Source: Anaerolineae bacterium (lineage in GTDB: Bacteria > Chloroflexota > Anaerolineae > DRVO01). From it: DNA of 64,000 nt. Positions 50,320 through 59,522 of this stretch are shown in pieces. The stretch lies in contig JABLXR010000017.1 of NCBI GenBank assembly GCA_013178015.1, forward strand, positions 48,969 through 112,968, written 5' to 3'. A program made the translations under genes and the position numbers. Positions within the stretch are counted from its first letter, which is position 1. Each line of letters starts with the position of its first letter. The notes beneath the pieces were generated by a model. That model searched no databases. It was not told the DNA's origin and worked only from the letters and a program-made list of their open reading frames with translations.

Positions 50320-51234
50320 CTAGTGCACCGGCAGCCGCACACTAACCGCCGTCCCCTCGCCCGGCCGGCTGCTCACCGAGAGGTCGCCGCCGTGCCGGGC
50401 CACCACGGCCCGCGCCAGGGCCAGACCGAGCCCGCTGCCCTCCGTGCCCCGGGCGTTGGCCCCCCGAAACAGCTCCTCGCCCAGGTGCGGCAGCTCATCC
50501 GCCGCGATGCCGGGGCCGGTGTCGGCCACGATCACAACTACCCAGCGGCCATCCTCGAACCCGCGCACTTCCACCGTGTCTCCCGGATGCGAGAACTTGA
50601 GGGCATTGTCCACCAGGTTGTAGAAGGCCAGGAAAAGCAGGTCATGATCCCCGGCAATGCAGGGCAAGGGCCAGGGCGCCTCCGGCAGGCTCAGGCGCAC
50701 CCGGCGCTCCGAAGCCCCCGGCCGGGCGGAGGCATCCTCCAGCACCTGGTGCAGAAGCTCGGTCAAGTCCACCGGCTCTCGCTCTAGAGGGATGGTCTCC
50801 AGGTCGGCCAGCTTACGCAGGTCGGCGCCCAGGCGGGCCAGGCGGTCCACCTGGGAACGCACTGCGGCGATCCCCGGCGGCTGCCCCTCGGGCGTCGCGG
50901 GCTCCGTCACCAGAGAGAGGTTGGCCAACCCGGCGCGGATGGCCGTCACCGGGTTCTTCAACTCGTGCTCCAGGCGGCGCACGAAGCGGCGATGAGCCTC
51001 GCCCTGCTCCCGCCGGAGGTTCGCCACTTCGCCCGACCAGCGTCGGTTCACGGAGCGAATCGCCAGAGCTACCGCTCCCCAGAGGGCGCTGCCCGCCATC
51101 CCTATGAGAAGGACAGTGGTGGCCAAGTCGGCCCGGACGAACAGCACCGGGTCGGGCAGGGGCGCCCGCCGCCAGACCAGAAACAGCAGCACCCCGATCA
51201 CCAGCGGTAGACCGCTCCAGAGCCCTCGCCTCAC
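50320..51234 (-). CDS. Sensor histidine kinase
   Basis: The 304-residue protein has two N-terminal membrane helices (P-L-V-I-G-V-L-L-F-L-V-W and T-V-L-L-I-G-M-A-G-S-A-L-W) with a very short outside loop. The dimerisation helix carries the phospho-acceptor His in R-R-L-E-H-E-L-K-N-P. The ATPase boxes follow: N-L-V-D-N-A-L-K (N), D-T-G-P-G-I-A (G1) and G-S-G-L-G-L-A (G2). The short loop suggests it senses the membrane or a partner protein. A GTG start overlaps the stop of the response regulator by 4 nt (GTGA), so the two proteins are a cognate pair. Confidence 0.95.
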   Translation of the reverse strand: MRRGLWSGLPLVIGVLLFLVWRRAPLPDPVLFVRADLATTVLLIGMAGSALWGAVALAIRSVNRRWSGEVANLRREQGEAHRRFVRRLEHELKNPVTAIRAGLANLSLVTEPATPEGQPPGIAAVRSQVDRLARLGADLRKLADLETIPLEREPVDLTELLHQVLEDASARPGASERRVRLSLPEAPWPLPCIAGDHDLLFLAFYNLVDNALKFSHPGDTVEVRGFEDGRWVVVIVADTGPGIAADELPHLGEELFRGANARGTEGSGLGLALARAVVARHGGDLSVSSRPGEGTAVSVRLPVH

Positions 51235-51950
51235 TCCCCTCGCTCCACCCGGCCCACGAAGCGGTACCCTTCGCCCACGACCGTCTCGATCAGGTCCGCT
51301 CGGTCCCCGAGCGCACGTCTGAGCTCGGCCACGCGAGCGTCCACTGCGCGAGTCCCGGCGGGATAGTCCCAGCCCCAGACGGCGTCGAGTAGCCTGTCGC
51401 GACTCAGCATCTCATCGGAATGAAGCATCATGTATTCCAGCAGGGCCAGAGCCCGGGCGGTGACCGGCTTTTCCCGGCCTGCGATCAGCAGCCGGCGCGA
51501 ACGGCGGTCCAGCCTCACCGGCCCGCACCGGAGCGAGTCCGCTCCGGCGATGGGCTGGGCCTGCAGCCGGCTCCGGCGCAGGACGGCCCGGACGCGAGCT
51601 ACCAGCTCGAAGGGCTCGAAGGGCTTGTTGAGGTAGTCGTCGGCCCCCTCCTCCAGGGCCATGGCCCTCTCCCCCGCCGCTCCCACCCGGGTGAGCAGGA
51701 TCACCGGGGTCCAGTTGCCCGAGCGGCGGAGCCGGCGCAGGGCTTCCCGACCGTCCAGGCGGGGCATCAGTACGTCGAGGACGATCACGTCGGGAGAGAA
51801 GCTCTCGGCCTGGCGCAAGGCCTCCTCCCCGTCCCCGGCGATAGACACGCGGAAGCCGGCCCGCTCCAGCAACTGGCTGAGCTCGGTGGTGATGGCTGGC
51901 TCGTCGTCGGCTAGGAGTACTCTAGGACGAATGTCGGCCTGACTGCTCAC
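51231..51950 (-). CDS. OmpR-family response regulator
   Basis: I chose the GTG at 51950 (V-S-S-Q-A-D-I-R-P-R-V-L-L-A-D-D-E-P) because GAGGG is 8 nt upstream and the extension to 52022 is repeat-derived. The receiver domain has L-L-A-D-D-E, phospho-acceptor Asp in V-I-V-L-D-V-L-M-P-R-L-D-G and L-N-K-P-F-E-P. The C-terminal winged helix has V-T-A-R-A-L-A-L-L-E-Y-M-M and R-A-V-D-A-R-V-A-E-L-R-R-A-L-G. It presumably controls a small regulon; an inverted repeat at 52044-52062 upstream could be its operator. Confidence 0.95.
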   Translation of the reverse strand: MSSQADIRPRVLLADDEPAITTELSQLLERAGFRVSIAGDGEEALRQAESFSPDVIVLDVLMPRLDGREALRRLRRSGNWTPVILLTRVGAAGERAMALEEGADDYLNKPFEPFELVARVRAVLRRSRLQAQPIAGADSLRCGPVRLDRRSRRLLIAGREKPVTARALALLEYMMLHSDEMLSRDRLLDAVWGWDYPAGTRAVDARVAELRRALGDRADLIETVVGEGYRFVGRVERGE

Positions 51951-52230
51951 TGCTGGGACCCTCAAGTAGATGGCACACTGACGAACGCGGATAGACCGCT
52001 GATGGGCACGGACAACGGACAAGGAGCGGCAAGCACAAATGTAGCAACATTAAGCATGTTGCGCGATTGCAGGCCGACCTCGGTCTCGGACGGGCGCCTG
52101 GTGAAGGCTGCTCCCCTTCACGCACACCACGGGAATCGCGTCTGGGGGCGCGAACTCCTCGATGCTAGATGTGACTCCGTTCTTCTCTGCAATCTCGGCC
52201 GTTAGGTCCTCCGAGCAACGCCAACGCAGA
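51951..52230. other. Upstream region of the two-component operon with repeat fragments
   Basis: Contains ACGAACGCGGATAGACC (51983-51999), the fragment GGGGGCGCGAACTCCTCG (52144-52161, family B) and TCTTCTCTGCAATCTCGGCC (52181-52200, family C). No gene fits. Confidence 0.5.
52044..52062 (-). promoter_or_regulatory. Inverted repeat upstream of the two-component operon (possible operator)
   Basis: GCAACAT (52044-52050) and ATGTTGC (52056-52062) form a 7-bp perfect dyad with a 5-nt spacer. It sits ~94 nt upstream of the response regulator's start codon, in the most AT-rich part of this spacer. Confidence 0.35.
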
Positions 52231-53070
52231 CTACGCGCTCGTGGCCTTCTCACCCACGTAGAAGATGTGCTCGGAGAGGCCGAGGGTGTCCGGGTCCTCG
52301 CAGGTGGCGAGCATCAGGGCCGCCGCTTTCTCCTGCACCGCCTCTGGGGCCTCGTCGAGGCTCTTCAGCCCGGTGAGAACGCCCTTGCAGGCTGCCATAC
52401 TCATGGTCCGGAAGCCGTGTCGCTCGAAGAACCTCCGAAAAGGCTCCGGCCTGGTGCGATAGGGGCTGATGACGTCATGCTCGTCGCACCTGTCGCTCCA
52501 TAGTCCATCCACTCGGGGATTGCAGGGCACTTCGTCGCTGAGGAAGCGGTCGTGCTTCTCCCAGGTCAGCAAGCCCCTGATGAAGCTGTAGACGGTCAGA
52601 GCGGCGGCGATGATCCGGCCTCCCGGTTTGAGCACCTGCCACGTGGCCTGGGCGGCGCGGTCGCGATCTGACCGTCTGATGAGGTGATAGAACGGCCCAT
52701 TGCTCAGGACGGCGTCGAAGGACTCTCTTCCCAGCGACACCACCTCCGTAGCATCCAAGACCAGGGCACGGAAGCGAGGGTGTCCCCCGTACTGCTCCTG
52801 AGCGCACTCTACCGCCCTGGGTGAGATGTCCACCAGGGTGATATCGAAGCCACGGTCGAGGAAGTCCTGCGAGTAGCTGCCGGGACCACCGCCTACGTCG
52901 AGGAGTCTTCCTCCGGCGGCGAAGTACCGGTCCACCAGGTGCAACACGAGGCGCTTCTCCAAGTGGTTGTAGAAGCTCTCGCTGAGGCGGGCCCTCTCCC
53001 GCTGCAGGTTGTCATCGTAGTACCGGGCCACTTGGTCCCCGGCGCTGACGGGCGGCCACCTCCTACTCAA
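52231..53070 (-). CDS. Class I SAM-dependent methyltransferase
   Basis: The 279-residue product has motif I L-L-D-V-G-G-G-P-G-S-Y-S (near 55-66), the acidic D-I-T-L-V-D-I-S after it, and F-D-A-V-L-S-N-G-P-F-Y-H-L and L-K-P-G-G-R-I-I-A-A near 125-155, the order of Rossmann-fold methyltransferases. The acceptor is unknown; the C-terminal region has helix-breaking His/Cys-containing stretches. It overlaps the end of the PIN toxin gene upstream by 8 nt, so it may be co-transcribed with that toxin-antitoxin pair or merely packed behind it. Confidence 0.88.
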   Translation of the reverse strand: MSRRWPPVSAGDQVARYYDDNLQRERARLSESFYNHLEKRLVLHLVDRYFAAGGRLLDVGGGPGSYSQDFLDRGFDITLVDISPRAVECAQEQYGGHPRFRALVLDATEVVSLGRESFDAVLSNGPFYHLIRRSDRDRAAQATWQVLKPGGRIIAAALTVYSFIRGLLTWEKHDRFLSDEVPCNPRVDGLWSDRCDEHDVISPYRTRPEPFRRFFERHGFRTMSMAACKGVLTGLKSLDEAPEAVQEKAAALMLATCEDPDTLGLSEHIFYVGEKATSA

Positions 53071-53461
53071 GCCAGTCCTCCAGTATCAGACCTGCCGCGC
53101 CGACTAGCCGGGAGAAGTGCCTCGTATTGTGGGTCACCAGTGTGCCTTCACGGTCGAGAGCAATGCTGGCGATCAGCAGGTCAATGTCACCGATGGCCTG
53201 GCCGGCCTGCTTGAGCTGGGCCTTGAGCAGACCGAACCTACGCGCCGACCACTCGTCAAACGGCAGAACCGTCACGGCGGCAAGCAGCGTATCAACACGA
53301 GCCAGGTTCTCGACGGCATGCCGCGACTTGGCTGCCCCGTGTATCAGCTCGCCGACTGCGACAGCTGTGATGGCCAGCTCTTCGCCCGCCCCCATGTGTT
53401 CGGTCAAGTCCAGCTGTGAGCGCAGAATCGCCACACAGTGATCGCTGTCAAGGATCTTCAC
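53063..53461 (-). CDS. PIN-domain toxin (VapC-like), pair 2
   Basis: I chose the GTG at 53461 because it overlaps the antitoxin stop by 4 nt (GTGA). The ~132-residue product starts V-K-I-L-D-S-D-H-C-V-A-I-L (first Asp) and shows V-G-E-L-I-H-G-A (Glu), I-G-D-I-D-L-L-I-A (Asp) and V-T-H-N-T-R-H-F (final loop, Asn in place of an Asp). This subclass resembles VapC/FitB-type tRNA nucleases. Catalysis is presumed. Confidence 0.86.
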   Translation of the reverse strand: MKILDSDHCVAILRSQLDLTEHMGAGEELAITAVAVGELIHGAAKSRHAVENLARVDTLLAAVTVLPFDEWSARRFGLLKAQLKQAGQAIGDIDLLIASIALDREGTLVTHNTRHFSRLVGAAGLILEDWLE

Positions 53462-53802
53462 AGGTTGACACTGGGACGGGTACTCGGTTTGTCGCGCCCC
53501 GCAGCGATCTCCTCTGCCAGGTTCGCCAGGTCCTCCTCGTCCCGCCACAGGCCGAAGGCGGCCATTGCCGGGTGCAGCTCGCCCCGCTCAATCTTCTCCA
53601 GTATGGCTTCCTCCTGGCCCAATGCCCGAGCCAGCCGGAGCGCAGTGTGCGGTGTCCGCTCCAGGCGGTCTAGGTCCGCCACTCCGACAAGCGCGGCCAC
53701 CGGGCGCTCTCGGCGCTTGATCACGAATCTCTCGCCAGCTGCCGCCCGGCTGAGTAGCTCAGAGAAACGGGCTTTCGCCTCAGCCACATTGATGGTCACC
53801 AT
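53458..53802 (-). CDS. Phd/YefM-type antitoxin, pair 2
   Basis: The 114-residue product reads M-V-T-I-N-V-A-E-A-K-A-R-F-S-E-L-L-S-R-A-A-A then F-V-I-K-R-R-E-R-P-V-A-A-L-V-G, the standard Phd/YefM N-terminal DNA-binding core. The C-terminal half is longer than usual and acidic (D-E-E-D-L-A-N-L-A-E-E-I), as expected for toxin wrapping. It sits directly before its PIN toxin. Confidence 0.86.
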   Translation of the reverse strand: MVTINVAEAKARFSELLSRAAAGERFVIKRRERPVAALVGVADLDRLERTPHTALRLARALGQEEAILEKIERGELHPAMAAFGLWRDEEDLANLAEEIAAGRDKPSTRPSVNL

Positions 53803-53923
53803 TTACACCCCCAGCTATTGAGTCATTATGACCTGTTGACCTGAAGCATACCACCGAATGGTCAAGAATGCATGGCGAGCATCCGGCGCTCAGACCCGGC
53901 TTCGAGGCCTCGTCTTCGCCAGA

Positions 53924-54736
53924 TCAGTCCGACTCCAGCCGCCCCTCGGCGCGCATCCGGGCCCCATACTCCTCCAGCACCGCCTTCTCTTCCGCGGTCA
54001 GCGTCGGCCGCTCCGCCACCGCTCGGACCACTCGCTGGAAGAGAGTAACGTCCCGCAGGCCCACCAGCACTACGCCCACGGCGTCGGAGGTGAGCACGTA
54101 GCGGTAGAAGTCCTCCGGTGCCGGATCCCCCGTGTCGCTGAACAGCTTATCCACCCGGGTGGCCTGCATGATCACCACCCCGGTGCCCTGCCTCCTGGCC
54201 TCGGGGAACACCAGCGTCTCCGGCTCCTTCATGGCGCAGTTGTACCAGCAGAGCACGGTGTCAAAGTGGCCCGTCGCTACGTTCTTGCCCACCTCAACCC
54301 AGTCGTGCCCGGTGACCCCGATGTAGCGGATCAGGCCCTCATCGCGCGCCTTCAGAGCCGCCTCCAGGGCACCGCCGGGCGCCAGCACGCGCTCCCGATC
54401 GGAGGCCGTATTCACGAAGTGGAGCTGCCAAACATCAATGCAGTCCACCTGGAGCCCCCTGAGAGATGCCTCCAGGTCTGCCCTGGCGCCGGTGGCATCG
54501 CGCTGCATAGTCTTGGTGGCGATGACGAGGTCGTCCCGGCGGCCCGCGATGGCCTGGCCGATGATCCTCTCATCCCTTCCGTCGTGGTAGGCTCGGGCGG
54601 TGTCCACGTAGTTGGCGCCTGTATCCAGGGCGGCCCGGTACCCGTCCGCCGAATCGCAGTAGCCGCCGCCTATGCCCAGGCGGGTCACCACCAGACCAGT
54701 GCGTCCCAGAACCGTCTTCGGCAGGTCGAGTCCCAT
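53924..54736 (-). CDS. Aldo/keto reductase
   Basis: I chose the ATG at 54736, behind GGAGG; a GTG 12 nt further upstream is open too. The ~270-residue product starts M-G-L-D-L-P-K-T-V-L-G-R-T-G-L-V-V-T-R-L-G-I-G and has N-Y-V-D-T-A-R-A-Y (catalytic Asp and Tyr), I-A-T-K-T (Lys), L-H-F-V-N (His) and V-V-L-V-G-L near the NADPH site. This is an NAD(P)H-dependent carbonyl reductase of the kind that detoxifies aldehydes; the real substrate is unknown. It lies alone after the toxin-antitoxin pair. Confidence 0.92.
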   Translation of the reverse strand: MGLDLPKTVLGRTGLVVTRLGIGGGYCDSADGYRAALDTGANYVDTARAYHDGRDERIIGQAIAGRRDDLVIATKTMQRDATGARADLEASLRGLQVDCIDVWQLHFVNTASDRERVLAPGGALEAALKARDEGLIRYIGVTGHDWVEVGKNVATGHFDTVLCWYNCAMKEPETLVFPEARRQGTGVVIMQATRVDKLFSDTGDPAPEDFYRYVLTSDAVGVVLVGLRDVTLFQRVVRAVAERPTLTAEEKAVLEEYGARMRAEGRLESD

Positions 54737-55083
54737 CGCCAGCGTCACCTCCGGTGGGCCGTTGCCCGGCCTACCCCATCCTGGGGACGATAGGCCGGAG
54801 ACTGCACTGATGTCAATCGCCCGATCGCCACGGCAGCAAGGAGCGCCAGTGGGGCTCGCCTACCAGGCCAGCGGCCCGAACGAGGTCGGCCAGGGTCCGG
54901 CTATGCCAGGGGGCCCGTTCGTGCTATCCTCAGGGGGTGAGCAACCAGCGCGGGGAGGGGCCCTGCCGGCACGGTGCTGCCCCAGGCGCCGCTGCAGCGT
55001 GGGTGCTCCAGGCGGGCGGCACCCTAGGCGAGACCGGTCCGAGGTATTCCCCGAGGTTCGCGGCCCATTGGGAGAAGGCATAG
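54737..55083. other. Intergenic region before glnS
   Basis: No gene is seen. A weak hairpin (GGGTGC...GCACCC, near 54999-55024) lies ~60 nt upstream of glnS. A canonical T-box antiterminator motif was looked for and not found. GGGAGAAGG lies just before the glnS ATG. Confidence 0.4.
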
Positions 55084-56802
55084 ATGGAGGACAGAGCAGA
55101 GGAAAGGAAGGTGGCGGAGCCCATGCCCGAGCACCCCACCGACTTCATCCGCGAGGCGATCATGGAGGACATCCGCTCCGGCCGGTTCGGCGGCCGGGTG
55201 CATACCCGCTGGCCCCCCGAGCCCAACGGGTACCTCCACATCGGCCACGCTAAGGCTATCTGCCTCAACTTCAGCATCGCCGAGGAATTTGGCGGCCTGT
55301 GCAACTTCCGCTTCGACGACACCAACCCTATCAAAGAAGAGCAGGAGTTCGTGGACGCCCAGATCGAGGACGTCCGCTGGCTGGGGTTCGACTGGGGCGA
55401 CCGCCTCTTCTACGCCTCCGACTACTTCGAGCAGCTCTACCAGTGGGCTGTCCAGCTCATCAAGGAGGGCAAGGCGTACGTAGATGATCTGAGCCCGGAC
55501 GAGGTACGAGAGTACCGCGGCACCCTCACCGAGCCAGGCAGGGAGAGCCCCTACCGCAACCGCTCCGTGGAGGAGAACCTGGACCTCTTCGAGCGCATGC
55601 GCAAGGGCGAGTTTCCGGAAGGCTCGCGCACGCTTCGGGCCAAGATAGACATGTCGTCGGGGAACATCAACCTGCGCGATCCGGTAATGTACCGCATCCT
55701 GCACGCCACCCACCACCGCACCGGCGACAAGTGGCGCATCTACCCTATGTACGACTGGGCCCACGGACAGTGCGACTCCATAGAAGGCATCACCCATTCT
55801 CTCTGCAGCCTGGAGTACGCCGACCACCGGCCCCTCTACGACTGGTTCCTGGATCAGCTCGGCATCCACCACCCCCGCCAGATCGAGTTCGGTCGGACTA
55901 GCCTCACCTACACCGTGGTCAGCAAGCGGTACCTAGCCGAGCTGGTGCGCGAGGGCTACGTGGACGGCTGGGACGACCCTCGGATGCCCACCCTATCCGG
56001 GTTGCGCCGCCGGGGTTACACCCCTGAGTCCATCCGGGACTTCGCCGACCGGACGGGAGTGCCCCGGGTCAACAGCACGGTGGACGTGGCCCTGCTGGAG
56101 CACTGCCTGCGCGAGGACCTGAACCGAAGGGCCCAGCGGGTCATGGCTGTGCTCCGGCCTTTGCGACTGGTGATCGAGAACTACCCCGAGGGCCAGGTGG
56201 AGTACATCGAGGCCATCAACAACCCTGAAGACCAGTCCATGGGGACACGCAAGGTCCCCTTCTCCCGCGTGCTCTACATAGAGCGGGAAGACTTCATGGA
56301 GGAGCCGCCCAAGAAGTTCTACCGCCTGGCGCCCGGACGCGAGGTGAGGCTGCGCTACGCCTACTTCGTCACCTGCACCGGCGTGGTCAAGGACGAGAAC
56401 GGAGAGGTGGTGGAGGTGCGCTGCACGTACGACCCGGCCACCCGAGGTGGCGACGCTCCCGACGGTCGCAAGGTCCGCGCTACCCTGCACTGGGTCTCGG
56501 CCGAACACGCCCTGGACGCGGAGGTACGGCTGTACGACCGGCTATTCACCAAAGAGGACCCCAGCGACGTAGAGGAGGGCAAGCGCTTCACGGACTACGT
56601 CAACCCCAACTCCCTCGAGGTGCTGCGGGGCTGCAAGGTGGAGCCCTTCCTCGCAGGCGCCGAGCCCGGCAGCCGCTACCAGTTCGAACGCCAGGGCTAC
56701 TTCTGCGCGGACAGCAAGGACTCCCGACCAGGAGCGCTGGTGTTCAACCGTACCGTGCCCCTGCGTGACACCTGGGCGAAGGTGCAGGGAAGGGAAGGCT
56801 AG
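55084..56802 (+). CDS. glnS: Glutaminyl-tRNA synthetase
   Basis: The 572-residue enzyme has the class I signature [11 protein letters not shown] (HIGH at ~52-55), D-D-T-N-P near 80, and Y-T-V-V-S-K-R as the KMSKS-equivalent near 280. The anticodon-binding beta-barrel part includes [20 protein letters not shown] and S-L-C-S-L-E-Y distinguish GlnRS from GluRS. It charges tRNA-Gln directly, so the cell need not rely only on the Glu-AdT route. Length is normal. The gene is monocistronic, followed by a DNA methyltransferase. Confidence 0.96.
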   Translation: MEDRAEERKVAEPMPEHPTDFIREAIMEDIRSGRFGGRVHTRWPPEPNGYLHIGHAKAICLNFSIAEEFGGLCNFRFDDTNPIKEEQEFVDAQIEDVRWLGFDWGDRLFYASDYFEQLYQWAVQLIKEGKAYVDDLSPDEVREYRGTLTEPGRESPYRNRSVEENLDLFERMRKGEFPEGSRTLRAKIDMSSGNINLRDPVMYRILHATHHRTGDKWRIYPMYDWAHGQCDSIEGITHSLCSLEYADHRPLYDWFLDQLGIHHPRQIEFGRTSLTYTVVSKRYLAELVREGYVDGWDDPRMPTLSGLRRRGYTPESIRDFADRTGVPRVNSTVDVALLEHCLREDLNRRAQRVMAVLRPLRLVIENYPEGQVEYIEAINNPEDQSMGTRKVPFSRVLYIEREDFMEEPPKKFYRLAPGREVRLRYAYFVTCTGVVKDENGEVVEVRCTYDPATRGGDAPDGRKVRATLHWVSAEHALDAEVRLYDRLFTKEDPSDVEEGKRFTDYVNPNSLEVLRGCKVEPFLAGAEPGSRYQFERQGYFCADSKDSRPGALVFNRTVPLRDTWAKVQGREG

Positions 56803-56971
56803 AGGCCATGTCCTGCTCGCCACACGGACGGCCTGGCAGCGCTTCTGGCCGGCTCCGGGCCGTCCCCAGGGGCATTTCGGGCCTGCGCGCCCGTGAGGTA
56901 CCGGGCTCCGCATTCGGGTCCGGCGCCAGGTGACCGGTCACCGCTTCCAGGCCGCACCCCCCAACGAGAGG

Positions 56972-57895
56972 ATGGGCAGTGTGGCCACCGGCCGCATCTA
57001 CTTCGGTGATAACCTGCCCATCCTGAAGGACTTCCCCGACGCGTTCGCCGATCTGATCTACATTGACCCGCCCTTCAACACCGGCAGGACCCAGGCCCGA
57101 ACCCGGATCAAGACCGCCCGTTCCGACAACGGCGACCGCACCGGGTTCCAGGGGCGGCGCTACCGCACCACCCGGCTGGGCTCACAGTCATTCGCCGACG
57201 TCTTCGACGACTACCTCGCCTTCCTGGAGCCCAGGCTTCAGCAAGCACACCGCGTCCTGGCCTTGCACGGTACCCTGTACTTTCACATAGACTACCGTGA
57301 GGTCCACTACTGCAAGGTCCTGCTGGATCAGATATTCGGGCGCGAGTGCTTCCTAAACGAGGTCATCTGGGCCTATGACTACGGAGGGCGCACCACCAGA
57401 CGATGGCCCCCTAAGCACGACAACATCCTGGTCTACGTGAAGGACCCTGGCCGATACGTTTTCAACGCCGACGCTATCGAGCGCATCCCCTACCTGGCCC
57501 CCAGGCTAGTGGGGCCGGAGAAGGCTAGCCGGGGCAAGCTCCCTACTGACACCTGGTGGCATACCATAGTACCCACCAGCGGGTCGGAGAGAACGGGGTA
57601 CCCGACTCAGAAACCCCTGGGGATACTGAGGCGAATCGTCCAGGCTTCCTCGAACACCGGCGACCTGGTCCTGGATTTCTTCGCCGGAAGCGGCACTACC
57701 GGAGCAGCCTGCCTGGAGCTCGGCCGGCGGTTCGTCCTCGTTGACGACAACCCGGCGGCGCTGGAGGTGATGGCCCGGCGTTTCCATGGCGTGGCCGGCA
57801 TAGAATGGGTGGGTTTCGACCCCGCTCCCTCCCAGGCGCGGGCAGAACAGCCCCTCCTACTCGACGGGGTTGCCGGCTCCCCGCGGCACCGCTAG
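56972..57895 (+). CDS. Orphan DNA adenine/cytosine-N4 methyltransferase, beta-class order
   Basis: The catalytic motif I-D-P-P-F-N-T-G comes first and the SAM-binding D-F-F-A-G-S-G-T-T-G last, the order of beta-class amino-methyltransferases; the target-recognition part lies between. Candidate starts are ATG at 56972 and GTG at 56981, the latter better spaced from GAGAGG; a GTG at 56930 is open as well. G-Y-P-T-Q-K-P-L-G-I-L (near 220) is conserved in the family. D-P-P-F rather than D-P-P-Y is common for some enzymes. No restriction partner is adjacent, suggesting an epigenetic or orphan role. Confidence 0.87.
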   Translation: MGSVATGRIYFGDNLPILKDFPDAFADLIYIDPPFNTGRTQARTRIKTARSDNGDRTGFQGRRYRTTRLGSQSFADVFDDYLAFLEPRLQQAHRVLALHGTLYFHIDYREVHYCKVLLDQIFGRECFLNEVIWAYDYGGRTTRRWPPKHDNILVYVKDPGRYVFNADAIERIPYLAPRLVGPEKASRGKLPTDTWWHTIVPTSGSERTGYPTQKPLGILRRIVQASSNTGDLVLDFFAGSGTTGAACLELGRRFVLVDDNPAALEVMARRFHGVAGIEWVGFDPAPSQARAEQPLLLDGVAGSPRHR

Positions 57896-57976
57896 CACTG
57901 ACGCCCCCGGCGGCTGCCGAAGGAGGGTGTCGTGCTTGCCTCTGCTACCCTCTTCCTGTCTGCTGTGCCCTCTCGC

Positions 57977-58702
57977 TCACAGCTCGAGACGCAAGGTGTA
58001 CTGGTTCTGGGCATCGTCCGGCTTCAGGCCGGCAGCGTCGGCCTGCTCGCGCATGGTGCGCACGAATTCATCGTAGCCCTCGATACACAAGCGGTCCCGT
58101 GCAGTCACCCGGAAGCCCAATCTCTTCCAGAAGCGTCTGCCCGCCTGTCCGGTGATGGCATACACAAGATCCAGGTCCTCGTAGGCTGTAGCCTCTATCG
58201 CCTCCCATCCCTGCGCCTGGGCCCACGGAACCAACGACTGCACCATCCTGGTGGCGATGCCCTTTCGCTGGTACGGGTTGTGCTCTTGCTTCGGCGACCC
58301 AGTCATCATGCAGTGGACGGACAAGGTCCTGTCTCCCATGTCCGCCAAAGTGGGGAAGGGCTGCTCCACCAGCACCTCCGATGGACCCGCCGGATAGGCT
58401 TGCTGGAGACACATGTGGCCGGCCCCATCCAGTGCGAAGAGAGCCTTGGGGTAGAACCGCAAGAAGCCCACGACCTCTTCCCCATCCCGTGCCAACATGG
58501 CGCAGGAGCCATAGGTCCTGATGATCTTCCGCAGTAAGGGAACGTTCACCTCGTGGTGTCGCCCCCATTGCAGCGCTCCGGGCCCGGTACCATCAGGTGG
58601 CACCCTCTCGATGCCTGTCTTCGATAGGGGGCCATCGTGGAGGCAGCGCCAGAGGATGAAGTCCTCGCTCATGGGCTCGATGCGAACATCTTCCGCAGCC
58701 AT
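57977..58702 (-). CDS. GNAT-family acetyltransferase-like protein
   Basis: The ATG at 58702 follows GGGGGAG. The ~241-residue product has the acetyl-CoA-binding segment R-K-G-I-A-T-R-M-V-Q-S-L (after H-N-P-Y-Q) and a W-E-A-I-E-A-T-A strand, then F-W-K-R-L-G-F near 200, the typical GNAT motifs A and B. Two beta strands before it (V-V-G-F-L-R-F) form the entry to the fold. The acceptor is unknown. It ends 81 nt beyond the methyltransferase stop, transcribed the opposite way. Confidence 0.82.
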   Translation of the reverse strand: MAAEDVRIEPMSEDFILWRCLHDGPLSKTGIERVPPDGTGPGALQWGRHHEVNVPLLRKIIRTYGSCAMLARDGEEVVGFLRFYPKALFALDGAGHMCLQQAYPAGPSEVLVEQPFPTLADMGDRTLSVHCMMTGSPKQEHNPYQRKGIATRMVQSLVPWAQAQGWEAIEATAYEDLDLVYAITGQAGRRFWKRLGFRVTARDRLCIEGYDEFVRTMREQADAAGLKPDDAQNQYTLRLEL

Positions 58703-59522
58703 GTGACTCCCCCGCCCACCATGTGGCAGCTTGCGGATGCAAGCCGGGGCTTGGGCAGACGTGGGCCAGGTAGTAGCGGCGCCGTCCTCGCGCCCGATCC
58801 AGAGCGTTCCGCCAATCGCCCCTCTACTGCCCTCACTCCGGCACCCCCCACCACCAACCCTCTCGCTCCGGTGCCCCCAGGCCCAGAAAGCGGGCGACGT
58901 GGCCGGCCAGCCCGGCGCCGAGCCAGGGCAGTGCGGGCAGCCCGGCCTCCCCTCGCATCCGGCGCATCTCAGCCACCCTCTGGGTCGCCTCGGGCACAGC
59001 CCAGGCGGCCTTGCGGTAGGCCCACACCCGGTGGCTAGAGGCGCCCTCCAGCTGTAACTACCGCGGTCTACCCCGATCTCGGTGCCGTTTCCAGCCAGAC
59101 CCGGTGCCTCGGGGGGCCTCCAGTTGCAGCTCGTGCTGGCGGCGGGAACCCCGGCGCCGACCACTACCGCACCCTCAGGGAGTCCCTACGCGAACGCTTC
59201 GTTCCTCCCATGGATCGATCTCCCACGGCATATGATCGCCCGACAACGGGCCGTTTTGGGGAAGCGGTCACGAAGCACCATCTCGCCGCTGAGCCGTCAG
59301 AACTGCGCCAAAGGGCCCCAGTGTACGGGACGCTGGTCGAGAGCAGGGCGCCGCATCTTGCGGGCTCTTCAGCTGTACGGGACTGGCCGGTGCCTTGCAC
59401 ACCACCGTAGTCAGCCCGGCCTGCCGCTGCCCACCCCCTCGCCGGCCGCACGATTCCGGACCAGGCCGAGTGGACCTAGGCTGCGCCAGCCGACTCGGCT
59501 ATACTCCCGGACGGGAGGGACG
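58703..59522. other. Intergenic region with an HhH remnant
   Basis: About 820 nt lie between divergent genes. Apart from the HhH-like piece at 58833-59057 I see no coding feature. Frames across 59082-59522 are Pro/Arg-rich and probably non-coding. GGGAGGGACG marks the ribosome-binding site of the next gene. Confidence 0.45.
58833..59057 (-). pseudogene. Helix-hairpin-helix domain remnant
   Basis: The minus strand gives L-Q-L-E-G-A-S-S-H-R-V-W-A-Y-R-K-A-A, then E-A-G-L-P-A-L-P-W-L-G-A-G-L-A-G-H-V-A-R-F-L. This is close to the A-Y-R-R-A-A and G-L-x-x-L-P-G-I-G-x-x-L-A pattern of PolX/PHP-type HhH domains. A TAG directly precedes the leading Leu codon, and no start fits, so the N-terminus seems lost. 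A small intact HhH protein with a later start (59027) cannot be excluded. Confidence 0.45.

Noticed and set aside
52951..53461. Possible Sec codons in other redox genes of the window
   Set aside because: MsrB has a plain Cys, the peroxiredoxin-like gene has no TGA at its active site, and no other motif is interrupted by TGA; msrA is the only case found.
54900..55083. T-box riboswitch upstream of glnS
   Set aside because: No AGGGTGGNACCGCG-type antiterminator motif is present; only a weak hairpin.
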